Shown: one piece after another, positions 15,784 to 22,003 of the stretch
Layout: each line of letters begins with the position of its first letter
Position numbering within the stretch: the first letter of the stretch is position 1
Assembly: GCA_030550295.1 (NCBI GenBank)
Contig: JAUQPQ010000014.1
Location: forward strand, 1 to 23,210
DNA: 23,210 bases
Direction: 5' to 3'
From: Chloroflexota bacterium
Lineage (GTDB): Bacteria > Chloroflexota > Dehalococcoidia > SM23-28-2 > HRBIN24
The notes under the pieces: generated by a model
Told to the model about the DNA's origin: nothing
Database searches by the model: none
The model's input: the letters and a program-made list of their open reading frames with translations, nothing else
Program-made: the position numbers and the translations under genes

Positions 15784-15791
15784 GGTCCCAC

Positions 15792-16295
15792 CTAGAAGTA
15801 AAAGGAGTAAGATATGCCACTTGGGGCTACTAGCACTAGCCACCGCCCCTGGTTGGCTACGTCTATAGGAGGATTGACGCGAAAGGCGATGGTTGCTACC
15901 TCGCCAGGGTCCCACACACCAGGACTGCGCCGATCGTTTCCTATCGCATCCACTGTCCAGCTGTTGTCCTGAAGGGGACCCTCAGCATAGGGGAGCCATA
16001 GGGTATGTCTATTCCCCTGGTTGTCCCTGTAGGTGACGATGAGGTCCATTAGCCGAGGGTCGTCTACAGAGGCCCTGCCGTCGTTACGCAAATAAAGGCG
16101 TACAAGGCGCCCATCTTGTCCTAGCTCGGTAGTTAGCAGGGCCAGCTGGGTACCTAGCCGCTCCTCGGCCGTGGCTAGGACTTCACGCCAGGCCCGGTGC
16201 ATGTTGTCTACAGCGCCAGTGGTGACGCCAGTCATCACCAGGCTCCCCACTATCATCACAGCAGCTATGACTAGGGCAGGAAGGCTATGCTCCAT
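15792..16295 (-). CDS. ArlF/ArlG-family archaellum stator-like protein (second of two)
   Basis: This 167-residue protein has a single N-terminal TM (about 7-27) and then a short amphipathic helix (about 30-52, VDNMHRAWREVLATAEERL). A beta-sandwich domain follows to the end. It has the topology of ArlF/ArlG, which anchor the archaellum motor to the envelope outside the membrane. The segment WDPGEVATIAFRV resembles the 'PGE..~I' turn shared by archaellins and ArlF/G domains. The helix composition resembles haloarchaeal FlaF more than FlaG, but by archaeal operon order the second gene would be ArlG, so I leave the symbol open. AAGGTGG precedes the ATG. It starts eight bases after the previous gene's stop and is followed by arlH eight bases later. 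Confidence 0.65.
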   Translation of the reverse strand: MEHSLPALVIAAVMIVGSLVMTGVTTGAVDNMHRAWREVLATAEERLGTQLALLTTELGQDGRLVRLYLRNDGRASVDDPRLMDLIVTYRDNQGNRHTLWLPYAEGPLQDNSWTVDAIGNDRRSPGVWDPGEVATIAFRVNPPIDVANQGRWLVLVAPSGISYSFYF

Positions 16296-16302
16296 GCCAC
16301 CT

Positions 16303-16782
16303 TCATAGGGGAAAGACTTTGCTAACTACGACCCCGCTGGGAAGTACGATGGTGATCACGTAGTCTCTACTTCCTTGGAGAGGTGAAGGGAGTGTTATGG
16401 TGAGGCGAGCAGTGGCATAGGGGGCCCATTGGACGTCGTTCTCTATGGCCAGTTCCCAGCAAGGTGGGACCCCACTCGTCTGGACACAGGGAGGAAGGCG
16501 GGAGAAGGACCTAACTTCGCCGAAAAAGACGTCCATCCGCTCGGGGTTGCTTATGGTAGAGGCACCTGTGTTCTTGATCCATACTTGCACCTGTGACGAA
16601 TCGGTGCCAGCTGAGACCTCCACAATCCGGATATCACTGCGCAACCTGTCCCCCATGCGACTGCTCATAGCGATAACGTCCCCTCCCACCCTCTGGACAG
16701 AGGGCACCACCGTGTTGACCACTATTGAAGAGGCCAAGATCCCAGCCACCACTAGCAGCACGGTGATAAGGATCTTGTCCAT
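16303..16782 (-). CDS. ArlF/ArlG-family archaellum stator-like protein (first of two)
   Basis: A 159-residue protein with one N-terminal TM (about 4-28) and a beta-sandwich ectodomain. The blocks DIRIVEV, VQVWIKNTGASTISNPERMDVFFGEV and the closing YVITIVLPSGVVVSKVFPL are like archaeal FlaG. FlaG has a 'DI.I' strand, a 'VKNTG...L' strand and a 'DVlvdG' strand in that order. It would sit outside the cytoplasmic membrane as part of the stator. By position it is where archaea place arlF, so the F/G assignment is open. There is no class III signal peptide, so it is probably not processed like a pilin. The SD (GAGGGAGG) sits almost against the ATG and overlaps the stop of the preceding gene. Confidence 0.68.
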   Translation of the reverse strand: MDKILITVLLVVAGILASSIVVNTVVPSVQRVGGDVIAMSSRMGDRLRSDIRIVEVSAGTDSSQVQVWIKNTGASTISNPERMDVFFGEVRSFSRLPPCVQTSGVPPCWELAIENDVQWAPYATARLTITLPSPLQGSRDYVITIVLPSGVVVSKVFPL

Positions 16783-16788
16783 CCTCCC

Positions 16789-17346
16789 TCACGAGGTGCG
16801 GGTGATCTCTTCCAGCTCCCTTAGAGCGTCCAGCCAGGCACGGTCGGTGCCGTCGGCGCTGCGCATGAGGTCCTGAAGGTAGCCAATGGCCTTCCCCACA
16901 TTAGGGGGTAACGGTTTAAGGAGCCTATAGACGTTGAGCAGTTGTTCCACCCTGCGCAGCCCTAACGCGTCTATCGCCTTGATAAGCCAGGCGATCATGT
17001 CTCCCTCTGGGCCCCCTTGCCACAAGACGTCCCTGCTCTCTTCAGCCTTGAAAGGACTCCTTGGCCCAGGCGACGGGTCCTGATAGCCCTGGTGATGGCC
17101 GTTTTTCGCCCCTTGGTCTTTGGTGCTGTCCTGTTGAGGGGTGGGGGCGGAGGCCCCCACCCCTATCCTCTCCTCTTCCTCTGAGGCCTCCGCCCTGTCC
17201 TCAGCACCGTCCAAGGGGAAGTCCCGGGTGAGGGGGTTGGACCTGGCCAAGACGATCTCTCGCAGGTCCAGAAGGACGTTCCTCACCTCGGCTTTCAGGA
17301 GCTTGAGCTCCTCTTCCACCTCTTTTAGCCTCTCGTCAGCCTCCAT
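16789..17346 (-). CDS. ArlC/D/E-like cytosolic coiled-coil protein of the archaellum
   Basis: The 185-residue soluble protein has three parts. An N-terminal coiled coil comes first (about 3-35, ADERLKEVEEELKLLKAEV). A low-complexity charged/Pro linker follows (about 45-105). A compact helical C-terminal domain starts at DMIAWLIKAIDALGLRRVEQLLNVYRLL. That last segment resembles the FlaD/E domain, in which a 'W...L....G......L..Y' helix pair is conserved. In euryarchaea ArlC/D/E form the cytosolic ring that links the motor to the chemotaxis adaptor CheF. The gene lies exactly where flaC/D/E lie, between archaellin and F/G. Here one protein seems to stand for the two or three archaeal ones. I prefer the ATG at 17346 to a GTG at 17355, both with weak ribosome sites. 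Confidence 0.6.
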   Translation of the reverse strand: MEADERLKEVEEELKLLKAEVRNVLLDLREIVLARSNPLTRDFPLDGAEDRAEASEEEERIGVGASAPTPQQDSTKDQGAKNGHHQGYQDPSPGPRSPFKAEESRDVLWQGGPEGDMIAWLIKAIDALGLRRVEQLLNVYRLLKPLPPNVGKAIGYLQDLMRSADGTDRAWLDALRELEEITRTS

Positions 17347-17362
17347 GATGTCCACCCCTGTG

Positions 17363-17410
17363 AGGGGGCTGAGAGCGCCTCCTTTATGTAGGAGGACGCC
17401 TCAGCTCCCT
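17363..17410 (-). promoter_or_regulatory. Large RNA hairpin directly after the archaellin gene
   Basis: The arms GCTGAGAGCGCCTCC (17368-17382) and GGAGGACGCCTCAGC (17391-17405) pair over 14 bases with two single-base bulges around an eight-base loop (17383-17390). Four more pairs past one mismatch extend it (17363-17366 with 17407-17410). It begins at the arlB stop codon on the minus strand. No T-run follows, so it is not a canonical terminator. A 3'-end stabiliser or processing site that keeps archaellin mRNA more abundant than the motor genes is a reasonable inference. Confidence 0.6.
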
Positions 17411-18009
17411 TAGTGCAGGTCCATGACGGGGTCGATGGCCGGCGGCATGGTCCGGGAGATGAGCATGGTGCTGCCACCGGGGACGATCACTTCCACCGTG
17501 AACGGCTCGTTCGGGTCAAGGTTGTAGCTGTTATTACCTGAGGCGATAGGCAGAGCGATGCCTATCTCAGCCAGCTCCCCGGCCTCGAGAAGGTTGTCCC
17601 CGTCGCCCTGGATCCATGTCACCGTATAGTTGATATCGGCCACCCTGGCATCGCCGTCGATGTAGTTCATGATCACACTGTTAGTAGTGGCGGCCGGGTC
17701 CAGGTTTACAGGCCGTCCACCGGCTGCCAGGCCTAGGCTGAAGACCATGTTGTCGGGGGCAAGGGGGTTGCCGCTGGCGGTTACCACCACTGAGCCGTGA
17801 AGCTCAAGATTCGCCTGCGCCTTTTGGAGGCCGGCGAAGACCGTCTCCTTGCCCCTCTCGGCGCTGAAGAGCCCCGTGGACAAGACCACGAAGGCGAACA
17901 CTGAGGCCACGATGACGAAGGCGATGAGGATGATGGCTGTCTCCAGCCCTGTGACCCCTTTCTCTTCCCTTATCAGCCTTTTGAAGATTCGGCCAATGCT
18001 TTTCAACAT
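17410..18009 (-). CDS. arlB: Archaellin (archaeal-type flagellin) ArlB with class III signal peptide
   Basis: ArlB is the filament subunit. The 199-residue precursor starts with a positively charged leader (MLKSIGRIFKRLIREEKG) and is predicted to be cut after Gly18, before VTGLETAIILIAFVIVASVF. The long hydrophobic helix (about 22-48) forms the filament core, and a class III-like peptidase is required. The rest is beta-rich and has GDNLLEAGELAEIGIAL, the 'LE.GE' turn that archaellins share, in a DxDN setting that could bind a cation. The mature N-terminus has Glu at +5, as bacterial type IV pilins do, while the TAIILIAFV helix is archaellin-like. ATG 18009 has a near-perfect SD (AAGGAGGT, six bases away). 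The frame extends ten codons upstream without support. It is the first gene of the operon, the only archaellin here, and has no obvious glycosylation neighbours. Confidence 0.88.
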   Translation of the reverse strand: MLKSIGRIFKRLIREEKGVTGLETAIILIAFVIVASVFAFVVLSTGLFSAERGKETVFAGLQKAQANLELHGSVVVTASGNPLAPDNMVFSLGLAAGGRPVNLDPAATTNSVIMNYIDGDARVADINYTVTWIQGDGDNLLEAGELAEIGIALPIASGNNSYNLDPNEPFTVEVIVPGGSTMLISRTMPPAIDPVMDLH

Positions 18010-18041
18010 CCCTTGACCTCCTTCCGATGAAGTTTTCACCT

Positions 18042-18095
18042 CTGTTGCTTCTCCCCTCTACATGCCCTCTTCACTGAGCTGTTGCTTCTCACCTC
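18042..18095 (-). repeat. 17-base direct repeat in the archaellin upstream region
   Basis: CTGTTGCTTCTCCCCTC (18042-18058) and CTGTTGCTTCTCACCTC (18079-18095), plus-strand sense, match at 16 of 17 bases with starts 37 bases apart. Both lie 33-86 bases upstream of the arlB start in the 139-base gap between the M23 gene and arlB. Tandem copies in this place suit a regulator binding site or a repeated leader element. A 13-base dyad (ATCCC-TAT-GGGAT, 18106-18118) lies just beyond. No clear sigma-70 promoter was found in the gap. Confidence 0.5.
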
Positions 18096-18148
18096 CCCCT
18101 TGTTGATCCCTATGGGATGATGGGGCTGAAGGCGGAGGCGTTTACACG

Positions 18149-19090
18149 CTAGGGCAGTAGCGTGCCCTCCCAGCATCCCTCAGTCCCACAGTCGGGAAGT
18201 TGACGCCCGGCCACAATTAGCGGGTGAGGCTGCTCTTGGCCTCCCTTTACCACCGTCAGGGAGAGATGAAGGTGAGCGCACCCAGGGCCTATGGGGGCAA
18301 GAGAGCCTAGGTACGTGCCAGCAGGGACCCTTACTGGAGTGCCTTGCATCCGCAGCATTGGCGGTATGGTGGCGCCGTTCACATGGATGAGCCGTAGGCG
18401 CATCTCTACGCCCTGATCGCTCCAAAAACGGAGGACGATAATGGATCCTGCTTGAAGCCCAAAGACCCAACCCTGGCCACAATGGGCTACCGTTCCATCG
18501 ATAATGGCAAGGACTTCAGCATCTACAGGGGCGAAGATAGGGCTACCTGCGGTGGGGCCATCTTCCCGCACCAGGTCCAGCGCATACAGTTCTATGCCCC
18601 TATGCAGGCCACATCTGTAGCCACAGGTGACCCGCCAACGGCCTTCCACCGGCATGGCCAGCGTCAGGCGCTGTTGTTGAGGTGCGGGGGTAGGCACGGC
18701 TTGAAGACTGGCGGGACGATGAGATAGGGGCTGGCGGGCCCTGGCGGCCCTTACTGTACTAGAAGCGTCTTCGGCTGTAGGCGTTTGTACAGGCACCGGT
18801 ATCAGCTGCTGGCGTGATACCACAACGTCGCTGACGCCAGCGCCACGAGGGGTAGGCTCTGGCGAGGGTGTGGGAAGATGGGCTGTCTCTACGGGGGCTG
18901 GCCCCGACTTGGCAGCGGCAGGCTCCAGATAGCCCGCATCGGGTAGCAGGGGAGGGGCTTCGCTCTTGTGATCGGCATTGGCAGCTAGGGCCGATACCGT
19001 GCCTGCCACCACTGCCCCTGCTACTACCAACCCCAGCCCCAGGGCCAGGGCCTGCCACCCCTCCTTAACGCTGGTCTTTAAAGCCCTCAT
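18149..19090 (-). CDS. Membrane-anchored M23 (LytM-like) peptidase-family protein
   Basis: The 313-residue protein has an N-terminal TM or uncleaved signal (about 13-36) and a long Pro/Ala/Thr-rich extracytoplasmic linker (about 45-140). A C-terminal M23 beta domain follows. Family blocks are CGLHRGIELYALDLV, a GSPIFAPVDAEVLAI stretch and CAHLHLSL. His163, His236, His273 and His275 are the metal or catalytic candidates. The usual HxxxD reads HRGIE, so either Glu167 or Asp172 (YALD) would be the carboxylate ligand, and activity is uncertain. M23 proteins cut peptidoglycan cross-links or bind the wall. It lies 139 bases upstream of arlB in the same direction, so wall remodelling for the archaellum is an attractive inference. 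Four Cys pairs in the domain may form disulfides. The start codon lies within a hairpin (19085-19108). Confidence 0.72.
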   Translation of the reverse strand: MRALKTSVKEGWQALALGLGLVVAGAVVAGTVSALAANADHKSEAPPLLPDAGYLEPAAAKSGPAPVETAHLPTPSPEPTPRGAGVSDVVVSRQQLIPVPVQTPTAEDASSTVRAARARQPLSHRPASLQAVPTPAPQQQRLTLAMPVEGRWRVTCGYRCGLHRGIELYALDLVREDGPTAGSPIFAPVDAEVLAIIDGTVAHCGQGWVFGLQAGSIIVLRFWSDQGVEMRLRLIHVNGATIPPMLRMQGTPVRVPAGTYLGSLAPIGPGCAHLHLSLTVVKGGQEQPHPLIVAGRQLPDCGTEGCWEGTLLP

Positions 19091-19108
19091 CCGCCAAGAG
19101 GGATGAGG
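19085..19108 (-). promoter_or_regulatory. Inverted repeat covering the start codon of the M23 gene
   Basis: CCTCATCC (19085-19092) and GGATGAGG (19101-19108) form a perfect 8-bp stem with an 8-base loop. On the minus-strand mRNA the ATG (19088-19090) is inside the 3' arm, and no clear SD is visible before it. The structure could limit translation initiation, or the gene may start at a later TTG after the AAGGAGGGG at codons 9-11. Confidence 0.35.
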
Positions 19109-19137
19109 CGATAGGGGCTAACGTTGCACCCAACCTA

Positions 19138-21315
19138 TTACGACTCGTGGCCGATGGGGAATCGGGGGAGCCAGTTAAGGGCAGAAGGGAGATACCAGGC
19201 CCGAGGCCCTAGCAGGTGGAGGGCGGCCGGCAATAACACCATCCGCACCAGGGTAGCATCTATAAGCACCGCGATCGCCAAGCCAAAGCCCACCTGCCTC
19301 AAGTCCACAAGCTCGCCTGCTGCCACCGATGAAAACACCGCTACCATGATGAGGGCCGCGCCGGTGATGACGCTGCCTGTGGCATCCAGCCCGTAGCGCA
19401 CCGATTCAGCACTGTCCTTTGTCTCCTCGTACCGTTCCCTTATACGGCTCAACAGAAACACTTGGTAGTCCATAGAAAGACCGAACACTAGGGCAAACAG
19501 AAACACCGGAAGCCAGACCTCTACCGTGTCCAGCTGGGGAAGCCCCAAAAAGCGGCCCCATCCCCATTGAAAGGTGGCCACTAACACGCCATAGGCTGCC
19601 CCCACCGAAAGAAGGTTCAGCGCCACCGCTAAGATAGGTAACACTACGGAGCGAAAGGCTACCAGAAGCGTAACGACACTTAGACCCAAAACGATGCCGT
19701 AGACCAGGGGAGAATACTTCTGGCTTACGGAAACGTAGTCGTAAAAGCGGGCCGCATCCCCTGTCACAAGGGCCTCCGCGGGGGCCCCGGAAAAGGCCTG
19801 AGGGATGAACCTGTTGCGAAGCGCCTCCACCGCCTCTTGACCTTGGGGGCTTACCGGATCGCCCCTTAAAGGCACCGAGATAAGGGCCATATCTGTGGCA
19901 ATGATTTGCGTTGAAGGCGTAGAGCCTAGAGAAGGGTCAGCGGCCAAAAGCTCTTGTAGGCGGGCAATGCCCCCCTGGGTAGCCGGGTGTCGCAGATCAC
20001 CTTTTACCACCACCTCTAAGGGGGAAGCGAGCCCGTACGAAAAATCCCTCTCTAAGGCCAAAAACCCTTGCTTAGAAGGGGCCCAGTCGGGCATCGCCCT
20101 GAAGCCTGTGGTCCCTGTTTCCAACTGGAAGGCCACCACCGCCGGAGGAACCAGCACGCCTAACGCGACCAGCAAAGAAACGAGAGGCCACCTTAAAACG
20201 ATGCCGCTCCACCACCGCCCCTGCAGGAAGAAGATCACCCAACTAGGCATCGGCACCTGCAGGGCATTTACCCTATCACGTAGCACCCTAAGCAAGGCAG
20301 GAAGCAGGGTGAGACAAGCGGCCACTGCTACCGTCACCGTAGCCGCTGCCCCTGCACTTAGCCCTATGAAAATGGTAAAGGGGATGGCCATTAAGGCCAT
20401 TAACGCCATCACCACCACCAGGCCGCTGAAAAACACGGCCCTCACGGCGGTGGCACCTGTCACCCTGTTGGCCTGGGTGGGAGATAGACCTTTTTGTCTC
20501 TCCTCCCGGTACCTCCACAGAGCGAAGAGACTGTAGTCTATCCCCACGGCAAGTCCCATCATGACCACCATGTTTATGGTGAAAGTGGGAAAGCTGAAAA
20601 GCTGCCCCACTAGGGCCACGATGCCCAAGGAAACGGTGATAGCTACTCCAGCGAGAGCTAGGGGCAGAAGGACAGCTGCCAAGCTGCCAAACACGGCCAC
20701 TAGGGTGACTGCTGCCGTAGGTAGGCCTATTAGCTCACCACGTCTCACGTCTTTCTCGGCGATCTGTACCAGATCGTGCTGGTAGCTAGCCTCCCCTGTC
20801 GCAATAGCCTTGAAATGGGGCTGGAGGGAATGGGCCACGGCTTTCCTCAGGGTCTCTATGGTGGAGCGGGCTGCTACTTCTGGACGCTCAGATAGGAACA
20901 CCACCATTACCGTAGCGTGGCCATCAGCCGAACGTAAGGCCTCCAGGTTCAGGTCGTAATACGTGACTACGCCCTGAACTTTGTCGCCACCTGCCGAAGT
21001 GACAGCTTGCCTCACTAGCTCGACCTGCTTACGAAACTGGGGATCGTCCACGAGGTAAAGGTCGGACGAGACGATGATCGCCTCTTGGCCTTGACGGGGG
21101 CCCCGCACCTCCTCCAGCAGCTTATCGGCCCGCCTCGATTGGACAGGGATGAGGACTTCAACTACGGGGGATAAAGCTCTAGGTAGCAAAGCCGCGGCCA
21201 GAACTAGGGCTCCTACCAGAACAGCGGCCCATGCGGCAAGGGCCCAACGCCACCTTCGGGCCGCCAAGGAAGTTAGCCCACCGACAGATAGGAGAGGCGG
21301 GGGGCCAGAGCTCAT
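19138..21315 (-). CDS. MMPL/RND-family transporter
   Basis: A 725-residue inner-membrane exporter made of two repeats, each with one TM, a large extracytoplasmic domain and five more TMs. The first TM is around residues 25-50. The TM4 Asp-Tyr motifs typical of MMPL proteins are seen in both halves: GLAVGIDYSLFALWRYREE and FGLSMDYQVFLLSRIRERYEE. The family exports lipids, lipid-linked sugars or hydrophobic drugs with the proton gradient. I choose the ATG at 21315, two bases after the tetR stop. A TTG start (21327) would overlap tetR. The tetR gene upstream and the hopanoid gene hpnB beyond it suggest a lipid or drug substrate, but the substrate is not readable. It is followed by the M23 gene after 47 bases. 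Confidence 0.88.
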   Translation of the reverse strand: MSSGPPPLLSVGGLTSLAARRWRWALAAWAAVLVGALVLAAALLPRALSPVVEVLIPVQSRRADKLLEEVRGPRQGQEAIIVSSDLYLVDDPQFRKQVELVRQAVTSAGGDKVQGVVTYYDLNLEALRSADGHATVMVVFLSERPEVAARSTIETLRKAVAHSLQPHFKAIATGEASYQHDLVQIAEKDVRRGELIGLPTAAVTLVAVFGSLAAVLLPLALAGVAITVSLGIVALVGQLFSFPTFTINMVVMMGLAVGIDYSLFALWRYREERQKGLSPTQANRVTGATAVRAVFFSGLVVVMALMALMAIPFTIFIGLSAGAAATVTVAVAACLTLLPALLRVLRDRVNALQVPMPSWVIFFLQGRWWSGIVLRWPLVSLLVALGVLVPPAVVAFQLETGTTGFRAMPDWAPSKQGFLALERDFSYGLASPLEVVVKGDLRHPATQGGIARLQELLAADPSLGSTPSTQIIATDMALISVPLRGDPVSPQGQEAVEALRNRFIPQAFSGAPAEALVTGDAARFYDYVSVSQKYSPLVYGIVLGLSVVTLLVAFRSVVLPILAVALNLLSVGAAYGVLVATFQWGWGRFLGLPQLDTVEVWLPVFLFALVFGLSMDYQVFLLSRIRERYEETKDSAESVRYGLDATGSVITGAALIMVAVFSSVAAGELVDLRQVGFGLAIAVLIDATLVRMVLLPAALHLLGPRAWYLPSALNWLPRFPIGHES

Positions 21316-21316
21316 G

Positions 21317-21919
21317 TCATGCCTCAACTAGGAGGAAAGACAAAAGTAGCTCCACAACATGGGCGTAGGCGTCTATGTCTACCTGAATGCCCAAAGCCTT
21401 TTGGATCCCCAGCCCCTGAAAGCATGCTACTAGCACCTGGGCCACTGCTAATGGCTCCACATCTGCCCTGAGACGACCTCGACGCTGGGCCTCTTCTACC
21501 AGTGAGGCTGCCACCTGTAGTAGTTGCCCCAACATCTCCGCCACTGATGCAGCCAGGGGCTGATCTCGGGATGCTTCGGCCAATAGCTCCATGTCCACAA
21601 TGGCCACCTCTGGGCTTCCTTCCTGGAACATCTGGAAGTAGCGCCTCAGAAGGCTCAAGGCCACCTCACCTACAGGGCCCTCAGATAGGGCTGACCTAAG
21701 GAGCTCCAGGTTCCGCTTCTTGCTCTCCTCAGCTACCGCCCTTATGATCTCCCCCTTGCTGGGGAAATACCTGTAAACCGCCCCCGGGCTGAGGCCCGCA
21801 GCCTTGCAGATCTCCTCTACCGTGGTCTGATGAAAACCCCTACGGGCGAAGCACGAGACTGCAGCCTTCAAAATCTGCCGCCTCCTCTCCTCGCGCTTGC
21901 TGGGGCTTATCTTGGGCAT
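21317..21919 (-). CDS. TetR/AcrR-family transcriptional repressor
   Basis: This 200-residue protein has the TetR N-terminal DNA-binding domain: RRRQILKAAVSCFARRGFHQTTVEEICKAAGLSPGAVYRYFPSKGEII split over residues 12-58. The helix-turn-helix lies near 33-52. The helical ligand-binding C-domain (about 65-198) is generic. The gene is upstream of, and two bases from, the MMPL exporter, the standard arrangement for an autoregulated efflux operon. A 24-bp inverted repeat just before its ATG is a likely operator. The divergent gene hpnB may share this control. Confidence 0.93.
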   Translation of the reverse strand: MPKISPSKREERRRQILKAAVSCFARRGFHQTTVEEICKAAGLSPGAVYRYFPSKGEIIRAVAEESKKRNLELLRSALSEGPVGEVALSLLRRYFQMFQEGSPEVAIVDMELLAEASRDQPLAASVAEMLGQLLQVAASLVEEAQRRGRLRADVEPLAVAQVLVACFQGLGIQKALGIQVDIDAYAHVVELLLSFLLVEA

Positions 21920-21930
21920 GCGACCCTCTA

Positions 21931-21954
21931 TAAAAAACGAACCTTCGCTTTTTA
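21931..21954. promoter_or_regulatory. Inverted repeat, probable TetR operator between tetR and hpnB
   Basis: The left arm AAAAAACGAA (21932-21941), centre CC and right arm TTCGCTTTTT (21944-21953) pair with one mismatch. One more T-A pair outside makes the whole 24 bp. It starts 12 bases upstream of the tetR ATG and lies 50 bases before the hpnB start, where a repressor would block both promoters. The length and form suit TetR-family operators. A TTGACT (21979-21984, minus strand) could be the tetR -35 box, but the -10 is unclear. Confidence 0.6.
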
Positions 21955-22003
21955 AGCATCGTGTGGCTAGGAGTACAAAGTCAAGGGGTGTACCATAGGT
22001 TGG

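Noticed and set aside
15792..16782. Minor pilins or pseudopilins as the identity of the two small TM proteins
   Set aside because: Neither has a Gly-cut class III leader, and position and beta-domain motifs fit ArlF/ArlG better, though the exact F/G identity stays open.
16445..16876. 143-codon plus-strand open frame over the archaellum genes
   Set aside because: It is antisense to an ArlF/G-like gene and the end of the ArlC/D/E-like gene, and has a Ser/Thr/Arg-rich shadow composition with no domain.
18118..18144. Sigma-28-like site upstream of arlB
   Set aside because: The -35-like TAAA is complete but only five of eight -10 bases fit, which is easily due to chance, so it is not listed as a promoter.
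19895..20536. 213-codon plus-strand open frame opposite the MMPL gene
   Set aside because: It is antisense to conserved MMPL transmembrane sequence, and its Thr/Ala/Lys-rich composition mirrors the opposite strand.
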